Positions 7,922-15,826 of a stretch of 64,000 nt of DNA are shown here, piece after piece. The stretch's first letter is position 1, and the number at the start of each line of letters is the position of its first letter. The position numbers and the translations under genes were made by a program. The notes under the pieces are model-generated. The model worked only from the letters and a program-made list of their open reading frames with translations, was not told the DNA's origin and ran no database searches. This DNA comes from Microbacterium gallinarum (GTDB lineage: Bacteria > Actinomycetota > Actinomycetes > Actinomycetales > Microbacteriaceae), in NCBI RefSeq assembly GCF_014837165.1, contig NZ_JACSPM010000004.1, forward strand, positions 275,149 through 339,148, written 5' to 3'.

Positions 7922-9173
7922 GGGGTCCCTCCGGCGGGATCTCGGCGGTCAGGCGCCACGTGGCGGGTGAGCTCGGGCCGGCCGCCAGCGTGCCGCCGAG
8001 GTTGGCGACGCGCTCCCGCAGTCCGGTCAGACCCCAGCCGCCGTCGCCATCGAGGTCATCCGCGCGCACACCGTCGTTCTCGACGGTGATGCGGATGCCC
8101 TCGCCCGTGTAGTCCGTGGTCGCGCGGATGAAGGTCGCGTCGGGTGCGTGGCGCATCGCGTTGGTGATGCCCTCCTGCACGATGCGCAGCACGGCGAGGC
8201 GGTGCGCCGTGGGGACGGTGGGCTGCCCTGAGACGGTGAGCGTCACGGGGGCGCCGGCACCGCGTGCCGCCTCGACGATGTCGTGGAGCGAGGCGTCCAG
8301 CAGCGGGCCGAGGGGTGCGTCGGCGTCGCCGTCGTCGCTGCGCAGCACGCCCAGCATGACGCGCATCTCGGTGAGGGCGTCGCGGGCGGTCGCCGCGACC
8401 GTGCGGCTGACCTCTCGGGCCCTCTGCGCGTCGGGGGTCGCCGCCGCCCCTTCCGCGAGCGCCACGACGACGGTCAGCGAGTGCGAGACGATGTCGTGCA
8501 TCTCGCGTGCGATCCGAGTGCGCTCTGCGGCCGAGGCGAGCTGCGCCTGCTGGTCGCGCTCGATCACCAGCTGGCGCGAGCGGTCGATGAGCGCGTCGAG
8601 GTACCGGCGGCGATTGCCGATGTTGACGCCGATCAGGGCGGCGACGAGCAGCCCGACGATCGTGCTGCCTGCGAGGTTGACGTAGACGCCGGCGCGCGCC
8701 GGGTCGAAGAGCGAATAGCCGAGCGCGTTCACGGCGAGGACGCCGGCGGCGACGCCCAGCGCGGTCCAGCAGGCTCGGACGCTGCGGTACACCGCGATCG
8801 AGTACAGGGCGATGAGGGATGCCGGACCGCTCACGGCCGCGGCGAAGCCGACCTCCACGACGAGCGTCGGGAGCATCGCCAGGACGAACACCCGGACCGG
8901 GATGCGGCGTCGCCACACGAGCCCGACGCAGGCGATGACCGACAGGCCGATCGCGATCCCCACGCCCCATCCGCTGAGCCCGTCGGCGACCGATGAACTG
9001 GCCGCGACGGCGGGGAACGACAGCAGCAGTGCGGCGACCGCGATGACGATGTCGGTGGTCAGCGGATGCCGCGCCCAGAAGCGTCGGATGACGCCCGGCG
9101 GCCGCGGCAGATGCAGGTCGTCCTCGGTCGGGGCCTGGCCCCGGCCGAGGACGGTAGAGGGAGTCCTGCGCAC
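7914..9173 (-). CDS. Sensor histidine kinase, HisKA_3/NarX-like
   Basis: Membrane kinase of 419 aa partnering the adjacent regulator. About six hydrophobic segments occupy residues 30-185 with very short loops, so sensing is probably intramembrane. The dimerisation/phosphoacceptor helix has RTRIAREMHDIVSHSLTVVV, with His as the phosphorylated residue. The ATPase domain ends in the GWGLTGLRERV glycine box. The GTG start at 9173 lies 11 bp after the permease stop. TAGAGT, which includes that stop codon, precedes it by 8 nt, so the kinase-regulator pair may have its own leaderless promoter as well as read-through from the ABC genes. Confidence 0.94.
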   Translation of the reverse strand: MRRTPSTVLGRGQAPTEDDLHLPRPPGVIRRFWARHPLTTDIVIAVAALLLSFPAVAASSSVADGLSGWGVGIAIGLSVIACVGLVWRRRIPVRVFVLAMLPTLVVEVGFAAAVSGPASLIALYSIAVYRSVRACWTALGVAAGVLAVNALGYSLFDPARAGVYVNLAGSTIVGLLVAALIGVNIGNRRRYLDALIDRSRQLVIERDQQAQLASAAERTRIAREMHDIVSHSLTVVVALAEGAAATPDAQRAREVSRTVAATARDALTEMRVMLGVLRSDDGDADAPLGPLLDASLHDIVEAARGAGAPVTLTVSGQPTVPTAHRLAVLRIVQEGITNAMRHAPDATFIRATTDYTGEGIRITVENDGVRADDLDGDGGWGLTGLRERVANLGGTLAAGPSSPATWRLTAEIPPEGPHA

Positions 9174-9183
9174 CTCGCCGACT

Positions 9184-10044
9184 CTACGCGTCGCGAGTCT
9201 TCAGCACCGCGATGCCCCCGGCGATGACGACCGCCGTCCATGCGAGGACCGTCACCAGGGCGGGGGCGGGCTCCAGCGTGATGCCGGTCATCGGCGAACC
9301 CATGAAGAGCGACTGGCCTGCGTTCGACGGCAGGTATCCCGCCGCGTCGTGGATCCACTGGAAGGACTCCACTCGAGGGAAGAACATCACCAGGATCGGC
9401 GCGACGAACACGAGCCCGATGCCCGCCGCCAGCGCTCCCGGGCCGTTGCGGATGATGAACCCCACGCCCACGCCCATCACCGCGATGAGCGCGAGGTACA
9501 GCGCGGCGCCGAGCACCGGAAGGACGGAGCTGTCGGGATAGCCGAGGTCGAGCGGTCCGGTCGGCAGGATCGGTCCCGACACGAGGGCGGCGGCGGTGAA
9601 GACCACGACGCTGGAGACGAACATGGTCACCGCGAGAACGATCGCCTTCGCGAACAGCGCGGCCACGCGTCCGGGCGCCGCCGTCAGGGTCGAGCGGATC
9701 ATGCCCGTCGAGTACTCGCCGGTCACGGTGATCGTGCCGAGGATCATGGCGAGCAGCTGCGTGAGCACGGTGCTGAAGACCACGACCTGCACCGCCTGGC
9801 GGTTGGCCTCCACGACCGGCATCGGCGGCACATCACCGGCGAAGCTGGCGAGCGAAGTGGCCATGAGCAGGCTGAGCCCGATCGAGACGAGCGCGACGAG
9901 GCCGATCGACCACCACGTCGAGCGCAGGGTCGTGAGCTTTATCCACTCCGAGCGCAGGAGGTGGCCGAACGAGAGCCGGTATGCCGAGGACGCGGACGGC
10001 GCGTCGGCGCGGGTCGACGGGGCGGGAACGGTTGCAGTGGTCAT
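9184..10044 (-). CDS. ABC exporter permease (ABC-2 type)
   Basis: Integral membrane subunit of an ABC-2 exporter, 286 aa with about six hydrophobic segments. These include WWSIGLVALVSIGLSLLMAT near residue 45 and VLAWTAVVIAGGIAVL at the C-terminus. A soluble loop carrying TGEYSTGMIRSTL (residues about 115-127) is the typical coupling region of drug-export permeases in actinobacteria. The ATG at 10044 overlaps the ATPase stop by one base (TGATG), so the two subunits are translationally coupled. The exported substrate cannot be read from sequence; with the linked kinase/regulator, antibiotic or lipid export is the usual association. Confidence 0.9.
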   Translation of the reverse strand: MTTATVPAPSTRADAPSASSAYRLSFGHLLRSEWIKLTTLRSTWWSIGLVALVSIGLSLLMATSLASFAGDVPPMPVVEANRQAVQVVVFSTVLTQLLAMILGTITVTGEYSTGMIRSTLTAAPGRVAALFAKAIVLAVTMFVSSVVVFTAAALVSGPILPTGPLDLGYPDSSVLPVLGAALYLALIAVMGVGVGFIIRNGPGALAAGIGLVFVAPILVMFFPRVESFQWIHDAAGYLPSNAGQSLFMGSPMTGITLEPAPALVTVLAWTAVVIAGGIAVLKTRDA

Positions 10045-10952
10045 CAGAGGTCCTTCGTCTTGTACTCGACGTCGTCGCCGGTGAGGCGGAGGTAGGCGTC
10101 TTCGAGGGTGCCGGATGTGGGGGTGAGCTCGTGCAGCGGGATGCCTCGGGCAGCGGCGGTGTCGCCGATCTCGGCGGCGAGCGCGCCCTCGACGTCGATG
10201 AGGTCGGCGGCCAGGTGGGTGACGCTCACGCCGTCGCGGGCGAAGACGTCGGCGAGTTCGGTCGCGCGGGGACTGCGCACGCGCACCGTGGCGCGCGTCC
10301 ACTGCCGCACGAGTTCGTCGGCGGGGGCGTCGGCGAGCACGCGGCCGCGCCCCAGCACGATGATGTGGTCGGCCGTGAGCGACATCTCGCTCATGAGGTG
10401 GCTCGACAGCAGGACGGTCTTGCCCTCGGATGCCGCGTACCGCACGAAGCGCCGCACCCACATGACCCCCTCCGGGTCGAGGCCGTTCACGGGCTCGTCG
10501 AGGATCAGCGTGTGCGGGTCGCCGAGCAGAGCTGCGGCGATGCCCAGTCGCTGCCCCATACCCAGCGAGAAGCCGCCGGCGCGCTTGCGCGCCACCGAGG
10601 CGAGGCCGGTGATGTCGATCACCTCGTCGACGCGGCTGCCGGGGATGCCGTGGGTGGCCGCCATCGCCCGGAGGTGATTCTGCGCGCTGCGGCCCGAGTG
10701 CACGGCCTTGGCGTCGAGGAGCACGCCGACCTCGGTGAGCGGCGAGCGCATGCCCGCGTAGTCGCGGCCGTTCACGGTGACCGAGCCTCGGGTGGGACGG
10801 TCCAGTCCCACGATCATGCGCATGGTGGTGGACTTTCCGGCGCCGTTCGGGCCCAGGAAGCCGGTGACCTTGCCGGGGCTGACGGTGAAGCTGACATCGG
10901 CGACGGCGTGTTTGGCGCCGAAGCTCTTGCTGAGGTTCTCTGCGACGATCAT
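10044..10952 (-). CDS. ABC exporter ATP-binding protein
   Basis: ATPase of 302 aa energising the adjacent permease. It carries Walker A GPNGAGKST (residue about 36), signature GFSLGMGQRLGIAAALL and Walker B LILDEPVNGLDPEG. The switch-His segment is LLSSHLMSEM. The roughly 80-residue C-terminal extension (VRVRSPRATELADVF...) is the substrate/regulatory domain common in BcrA/DrrA-type exporters. The first four residues sit directly after a TAGCGT -10 with no Shine-Dalgarno, so the operon transcript is probably leaderless. It is followed immediately by permease, kinase and regulator genes. Confidence 0.95.
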   Translation of the reverse strand: MIVAENLSKSFGAKHAVADVSFTVSPGKVTGFLGPNGAGKSTTMRMIVGLDRPTRGSVTVNGRDYAGMRSPLTEVGVLLDAKAVHSGRSAQNHLRAMAATHGIPGSRVDEVIDITGLASVARKRAGGFSLGMGQRLGIAAALLGDPHTLILDEPVNGLDPEGVMWVRRFVRYAASEGKTVLLSSHLMSEMSLTADHIIVLGRGRVLADAPADELVRQWTRATVRVRSPRATELADVFARDGVSVTHLAADLIDVEGALAAEIGDTAAARGIPLHELTPTSGTLEDAYLRLTGDDVEYKTKDL

Positions 10953-10958
10953 GCTTCG

Positions 10959-11006
10959 ACGCTACGGAGAGACCCCCCTCCGGCACATCGGCCGAGAGGG
11001 GGGTCT
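10959..11006 (-). promoter_or_regulatory. Leaderless promoter of ABC/two-component operon with perfect 11-bp inverted repeat over the -35 region
   Basis: On the minus strand a TAGCGT -10 (10964-10959) ends 7 nt before the ATG. Arms AGACCCCCCTC (10970-10980) and GAGGGGGGTCT (10996-11006) form a perfect inverted repeat with a 15-nt loop that would hold the -35. It may act as an operator for the response regulator, as the pepN terminator, or as both. No U-tract follows. Confidence 0.5.
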
Positions 11007-11013
11007 TCGCGGA

Positions 11014-11030
11014 GCGGGGTGGTACCGCGG
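11014..11030 (+). other. T-box-like core sequence not followed by a synthetase gene
   Basis: The 17 nt GCGGGGTGGTACCGCGG is identical to the T-box segment of the ileS leader at 51134-51150. On the plus strand it follows a stable stem (10970-11006), as stem III precedes the T-box in true leaders. What follows is antisense pepN, not an aminoacyl-tRNA synthetase. It could be a relic or a coincidence. Confidence 0.35.
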
Positions 11031-11032
11031 TA

Positions 11033-13579
11033 CTACTGCGCGTCGCGCTCCTGGACTGCCAGGGCGCGCTCCACACCCGCGAGGTTCTCCGCCACGAGGC
11101 GGCGGAGCGCCGGCGCCGCGTCGGCGTTCGCCTCGAGCCACGCACGGGTCGCGTCGCGCAGCCGGATGTCGGCGAGCGGTGCGGGGTAGAGCCCGAAGAT
11201 CAGGTATTCGGCGATCTTGTACGTGCGCGACTCCCACACCGGCAGCAGCGAGGCGAAGTACGGCTCGATGTAGTCGCCCAGCAGCTCGCGGCCGGCCGGG
11301 TGCACGAAGCCGAGTGCGGCCGAGCGCACGATCGTGTTCGGCAGGTCGTCGCTGTCGACGAGCGACGACCACGCGGCCGCCTTCGCCTCGGCGGTGGGCA
11401 GAGCGGCCTTCGCCTGTGCGGCGAACTCACCGCCCTTGGCGGTGTTGTCGGCCTCCAGCGCGGCGTCGACCTCGGCCGCCGTCACGACTCCTCCTGCGGC
11501 GAGTGCGACGAGCAGCTGCCACGACAGGTCGGTGTCGATCTCGAGGCCGTCGAACGACACCTCGCCGTCGCGCACCTGGCGCACCTTCTCGACCTGCGCA
11601 GAGGTCGCGGCCGCGCTCGCGAACGCGGTGACGAACTGCAGCTGGCTGTCGCTGCCGGCCGCGGCGCCCTGAGCGAGCTCCCACAGGGCGTCGGCCACCT
11701 TCTCGCGTGTGGCCGAGCGCTTCTCGGGAGCGACGTACGCGTTGGCGGCGAGCTGCAGCTGCGCGAGGGTGGTGCGCACGGTGGTCGACTCGGTCTCGGC
11801 GCCGATGTTGCGCAGCACGAGGTCGACGTAGTCGGAAGCGGATGCCTCGGCATCGCGCGTCTGGTCCCACGCGGCTCCCCACACCAGCGAGCGGGCGAGC
11901 GGGTCGCTGATCTTCCCGAGGTGGTCGATGGCCGTCTGCAGCGAGCGCTCGTCGAGGCGGATCTTGGCGTACGCCAGGTCTTCGTCGTTGAGCAGCACGA
12001 GGTCGGGGCGCTGCCGGCCCTTCAGCTCGGGCACCTCGGTCAGGTCGCCGTCGACGTCGAGTTCGACGTGGTGCACGCGCACGAGCGCGTCGCCCTCGAC
12101 GTTGTAGAAGCCCACGCCCAGGCGGTGCGGGCGGATGGTCGGGTAATCGGCGGGCGCCGTCTGCACGATCGCGAAGCGCGTGATGGCGCCGTCGACGTCG
12201 GTCACGATCTCGGGCGAGAGCGTGTTCACGCCCGCGGTCTCGAGCCACTTCTTCGACCATGTCGAGAGCTCACGGCCGCTCGTGGTCTCGAGCTCCGCCA
12301 GCAGGTCGGAGAGCTCGGTGTTCGACCACTCGTGCTTCTTGAAGTACGCCGCGACGCCGGCGAAGAACTGCTCGATGCCGACCCAGGCCGCGAGCTGCTT
12401 GAGGACCGAGCCGCCCTTGGCGTAGGTGATGCCGTCGAAGTTGACCTGGACGTCTTCGAGATCGTTGATCTGCGCGACGACGGGGTGGGTCGAGGGGAGC
12501 TGGTCCTGGCGGTAGGCCCAGGTCTTCTCCATGGCGTTGAACGTGGTCCACGCCTCGGTCCACTCGGTGGCCTCGGCCGTCGCGATCGTCGACGCCCACT
12601 CGGCGAACGACTCGTTGAGCCAGAGGTCATTCCACCACTTCATCGTGACGAGATCGCCGAACCACATGTGGGCGAGCTCGTGCAGGATCGTGACGACGCG
12701 ACGCTCCTTGACGGCGTCGGTCACCTTCGAGCGGAAGACGTAGGACTCGGTGAAGGTCACCGCGCCGGCGTTCTCCATGGCGCCCGCGTTGAACTCCGGC
12801 ACGAACAGCTGGTCGTACTTGGCGAACGGGTACGCGTAGTCGAACTTGTCCTCGAAGTACGCGAAGCCCTGGCGGGTCTTCTCGAAGATGTAGTCGGCGT
12901 CGAGGTGCTGCCAGAGGCTCTTGCGTCCGTAGACGCCCAAGGGGATCACGCGCCCCGACGAGCTGGTCAGCTCGGAGAACGTCGCCTCGTACGGACCGGC
13001 GATGAGGGCCGTGATGTACGACGAGATCCGGGGGGTCGCCTCGAAGGCCCACGTGGCGCTGCCGTCGTCGTGCGCCTGGGGCTCGGGAGTGGGGGAGTTC
13101 GAGACGACCTTCCAGGCTTCGGGCGCCGTGACGGTGAACTGGAACGTCGCCTTCAGATCGGGCTGCTCGAAGACCGCGTACATGCGGCGCGAGTCGGGAA
13201 CCTCGAACTGCGAGTAGAGGTACACCTCGTCGTCGACCGGGTCGACGAAGCGGTGGAGGCCCTCGCCCGTGTTGGTGTAGAGGCAGTCGGCGTCGATCAC
13301 GAGCTCGTTCTCGGCCTCGAGCCCGGTGAGTTCGATGCGCGACTCCGCGAACGCGGTCGCGGGGTCGATGGAACGGCCGTTGAGCGTGATCTCACGGATC
13401 TCGCGGGCGATCAGGTCGATGAACGTATCCGCTCCCGGCGTCGCCGAGAAGCGCACGACGGTGCGTGAGGCGAACACCTCAGCGCCCTTCGTCAGGTCGA
13501 GCGCGACCTCGTACGAGTGGGTGTCGACGATGGCGCGACGCTCCTGCGCCTCGCTGCGGGTGAGGTTCTCTCCAGGCAC
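11033..13579 (-). CDS. pepN: Aminopeptidase N (M1 family zinc metallopeptidase)
   Basis: Cytosolic aminopeptidase removing N-terminal residues during peptide turnover. It is 848 aa, matching actinobacterial PepN (about 840-860). The exopeptidase motif NAGAMENAGAVTF is near residue 265. The zinc site HELAHMW (HExxH, about residue 298) is followed by the third ligand Glu in NDLWLNESFAEW. The N-terminal beta domain and a long C-terminal helical ERAP1-like domain are present. The GTG start has GGGAG 7 nt upstream. It is monocistronic, ending in TAG just before the hairpin at 10970-11006. Confidence 0.97.
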   Translation of the reverse strand: MPGENLTRSEAQERRAIVDTHSYEVALDLTKGAEVFASRTVVRFSATPGADTFIDLIAREIREITLNGRSIDPATAFAESRIELTGLEAENELVIDADCLYTNTGEGLHRFVDPVDDEVYLYSQFEVPDSRRMYAVFEQPDLKATFQFTVTAPEAWKVVSNSPTPEPQAHDDGSATWAFEATPRISSYITALIAGPYEATFSELTSSSGRVIPLGVYGRKSLWQHLDADYIFEKTRQGFAYFEDKFDYAYPFAKYDQLFVPEFNAGAMENAGAVTFTESYVFRSKVTDAVKERRVVTILHELAHMWFGDLVTMKWWNDLWLNESFAEWASTIATAEATEWTEAWTTFNAMEKTWAYRQDQLPSTHPVVAQINDLEDVQVNFDGITYAKGGSVLKQLAAWVGIEQFFAGVAAYFKKHEWSNTELSDLLAELETTSGRELSTWSKKWLETAGVNTLSPEIVTDVDGAITRFAIVQTAPADYPTIRPHRLGVGFYNVEGDALVRVHHVELDVDGDLTEVPELKGRQRPDLVLLNDEDLAYAKIRLDERSLQTAIDHLGKISDPLARSLVWGAAWDQTRDAEASASDYVDLVLRNIGAETESTTVRTTLAQLQLAANAYVAPEKRSATREKVADALWELAQGAAAGSDSQLQFVTAFASAAATSAQVEKVRQVRDGEVSFDGLEIDTDLSWQLLVALAAGGVVTAAEVDAALEADNTAKGGEFAAQAKAALPTAEAKAAAWSSLVDSDDLPNTIVRSAALGFVHPAGRELLGDYIEPYFASLLPVWESRTYKIAEYLIFGLYPAPLADIRLRDATRAWLEANADAAPALRRLVAENLAGVERALAVQERDAQ

Positions 13580-13683
13580 TGCTCTGCTCCCGTGGGTGAG
13601 GGTCGGTGATCTCGATACGCAGCCGGGGCCGCACTCGATCCGCTGGTCGCAGGGCTGATGGCGCCGGCGACAACCGTCCTAGC

Positions 13684-15375
13684 CTACGCGCTGTCCTTCT
13701 GCGCTTCTCGACGGATGTGGACTCGTGCGTGCTCGATCGCATCGGGCAGATCGGTGAAGAGGTGCTTGTGGTGCCGCAGCGAACTCAGCACGCCCACCGT
13801 GCGGAAGAGCTCCTCGTGGCCGGGCTGCACCCCCTTGATCAGCACGGTCACCCCGCGCCGCTCGAGGGATTGCACGATGTCGCTCAGGATGTGGGCGCCC
13901 GTCGCGTCGACGAGCTCCAGCTGCGACATCCGCAGGATCACGACGGAAGCCCCCTCCGTGCGCGTGACGGCGTCGAAGACGCGGTCGGCCGCGGCGAAGA
14001 ACAGCGGGCCGTCGAATCGGATGATCGCAATGCGGTCGTCGCCCGGCTGCGCCGGATCGGGCAGGGGCTCTCGGCTGACGCCGGTGGCGCGCGAGAGGTT
14101 GCGCACGGCGAACACGCCTGCGCAGAGCACGCCGATCGCCACGGCGACGATCAGATCGAACGAGACGGTGATCACCGCGGTGATGACGAACGCGAGCGCA
14201 TCCGCGCGCGTGGAGCGCAGGATCGAGCGGACGGTGGCGGTGTGCACCATGCGGGTGGCCGTCACCATGAGCACGCCGGCGAGCGCGGCGAGCGGGATCA
14301 TCCCGACCGGACCGGCCGCCACGAGGACGATCAGCAGCAGCACGATCGCGTGGGTGATCGAAGCCAGGCGGCTGCGACCGCCGGACCGCACGTTGACCGC
14401 AGTGCGCGCGATGGCGCCGGTGGCGGGCATCCCTCCGAACAGTCCCGACCCGATCGAGGCGAGGCCCTGGCCGACCAGCTCCCGGTCGGGATCGTACGCG
14501 CCGGTGTCGGCGAGGGATGCCGCGACGCGTGCGGACAGGAGCGACTCGATGGCGGCGAGTGCGGCGACCGTCAGCGCCGCCGGCGCGAGCGCCACGAGCG
14601 TGGCCGGCTCGACGACGGGGAGCGCCGGGGCGGGCAGGGACGACGGCAGGACGCCGATCAGCGCGAGCGGTGCCGACAGCAGCCCGGCCAGTGCGGCGAC
14701 GAGCACGATGCCGATGAGCGAGCCGGGGAACGACGGGTGGAGCTTCGGGGCGACGATCATGCACACGGCCACGATCGCGAGCGCGCCCAGCGCCCACGGC
14801 ACGTACGCCCAGTCGGCGCCTGCGAGGGCCTGCACGGCGGCGATCACCGGGTTGGAGCTGTGCTCGTCGGCCGCGGGCGTCTTGGGGGAGACGAGCAGGG
14901 GAACCTGCTGGAGGAAGATGATCACCGCGATGCCGAGGGTGAAGCCCTCGATGACCGGCCACGGGATGAACGACACCGCGCGTCCGAGCCGCAAGGCTCC
15001 GGCCGCGAGGACGACGATGCCTGCGAGCACGCTCACGGCGGCCACGGCAGCGGCGCCGTGAGCCGCGACGATCGGCAGCAGCACGACGACCATCGCCCCC
15101 GTCGGGCCCGACACCTGCACATGCGAACCGCCGAAGACGGCCGCGATGAGTCCCGCGACGACGGCCGTGATGAGGCCGGCCTCCGCGGACAGACCTGAGC
15201 TGACGCCGAATCCGAGCGCGAGCGGCAGGGCGACGATGCCGACGGTGACGCCCGCGATCAGGTCGCCGCGCCAGGTGCGGCGGACGAGCCGATAGTCGGC
15301 CGCCGAGGGAAGGAGCGCCAGCGTCGCCGCGCGCAGCCGGCTCCGTCGGGGTGAGCGGGACGCGGGAACGATCAT
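13684..15375 (-). CDS. SulP/SLC26-family anion transporter with STAS domain
   Basis: Membrane transporter for sulfate, bicarbonate or another inorganic anion; the substrate is not resolvable. The protein is 563 aa. About 10-12 hydrophobic segments span residues 25-405, starting with DLIAGVTVGIVALPLALGFG, the SulP entry motif. The C-terminal STAS domain (residues about 440-550) contains RMSQLELVDATGAHILSDIV. Its ATG overlaps the upstream ArsR-type repressor stop by 4 nt, so the repressor and transporter form one operon. STAS domains of this family regulate transport and can bind nucleotides. The link to a Cys-less ArsR suggests control by something other than thiol-bound metal. Confidence 0.92.
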   Translation of the reverse strand: MIVPASRSPRRSRLRAATLALLPSAADYRLVRRTWRGDLIAGVTVGIVALPLALGFGVSSGLSAEAGLITAVVAGLIAAVFGGSHVQVSGPTGAMVVVLLPIVAAHGAAAVAAVSVLAGIVVLAAGALRLGRAVSFIPWPVIEGFTLGIAVIIFLQQVPLLVSPKTPAADEHSSNPVIAAVQALAGADWAYVPWALGALAIVAVCMIVAPKLHPSFPGSLIGIVLVAALAGLLSAPLALIGVLPSSLPAPALPVVEPATLVALAPAALTVAALAAIESLLSARVAASLADTGAYDPDRELVGQGLASIGSGLFGGMPATGAIARTAVNVRSGGRSRLASITHAIVLLLIVLVAAGPVGMIPLAALAGVLMVTATRMVHTATVRSILRSTRADALAFVITAVITVSFDLIVAVAIGVLCAGVFAVRNLSRATGVSREPLPDPAQPGDDRIAIIRFDGPLFFAAADRVFDAVTRTEGASVVILRMSQLELVDATGAHILSDIVQSLERRGVTVLIKGVQPGHEELFRTVGVLSSLRHHKHLFTDLPDAIEHARVHIRREAQKDSA

Positions 15376-15764
15376 GAGCCGGCGTCTCTCCGGCGAGGCG
15401 TCGTCGACGGGGCCAGCTCGGGGAGCTCGTCGACGTCGGCCGCGCGCGCGCCGTCGCTGCGCACGATGTCGCGCAGCAGCGCTCGTGCCACGGAGAGCAG
15501 TTCGGCGACCTTCTCATCGGCGAGGCGGTAGTAGACGTGGCTCGCGCGGCGCTCCGACTCGACGAGGCGATGACGGCGCAGGACGGCGAGGTGCTGTGAG
15601 AGGTGGGATGCCTCGAGCCCCGTCGCGTCCTGCAGGGCGGCGACGCTCACCTCGGCGGACGCGGCGAGAAGCTCGAGGATGCGAATCCGGAACGGGTGTG
15701 CCAGGCCTTTGAAGAGGCCGGCCTTCACTTCGTACAGCGGTCGCTGCTGAGGGGATAGTGGCAT
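15372..15764 (-). CDS. ArsR-type winged-helix repressor of the SulP operon (no cysteines)
   Basis: Small dimeric repressor of 130 aa. The winged helix covers residues about 12-95 with VSVAALQDATGLEASHLSQH as the helix-turn-helix and ASHVYYRLADEKV as the wing and following helix. The whole protein lacks Cys, so the classical ArsR thiolate metal site is absent. The start at 15764 is chosen because it lies just after a TATGAT -10, giving a near-leaderless message. A longer GTG/ATG frame upstream would place the promoter inside the gene. A perfect ATGATGG-TT-CCATCAT repeat overlaps -10 and start, suggesting tight autoregulation. The gene is divergent from ferrochelatase. Confidence 0.88.
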   Translation of the reverse strand: MPLSPQQRPLYEVKAGLFKGLAHPFRIRILELLAASAEVSVAALQDATGLEASHLSQHLAVLRRHRLVESERRASHVYYRLADEKVAELLSVARALLRDIVRSDGARAADVDELPELAPSTTPRRRDAGS

Positions 15765-15779
15765 GATGGAACCATCATA
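15763..15779 (-). promoter_or_regulatory. Operator-promoter of arsR-sulP: inverted repeat over -10 TATGAT
   Basis: ATGATGG and CCATCAT are perfect arms separated by 2 bp (15763-15778). The -10 hexamer TATGAT occupies 15779-15774 on the minus strand. The repeat reaches the start codon at 15764, so a bound repressor would block both polymerase and initiation. Confidence 0.6.
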
Positions 15780-15826
15780 TCGCGCCGACGGGTCGGGTCG
15801 TCCGGTCGGGGTGTCAGGATGGAGGG

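Noticed and set aside
13606..15198. 530-codon plus-strand frame
   Set aside because: Opposite the SulP gene, with Arg/Asp/Gly/His-rich sequence and no homology features.
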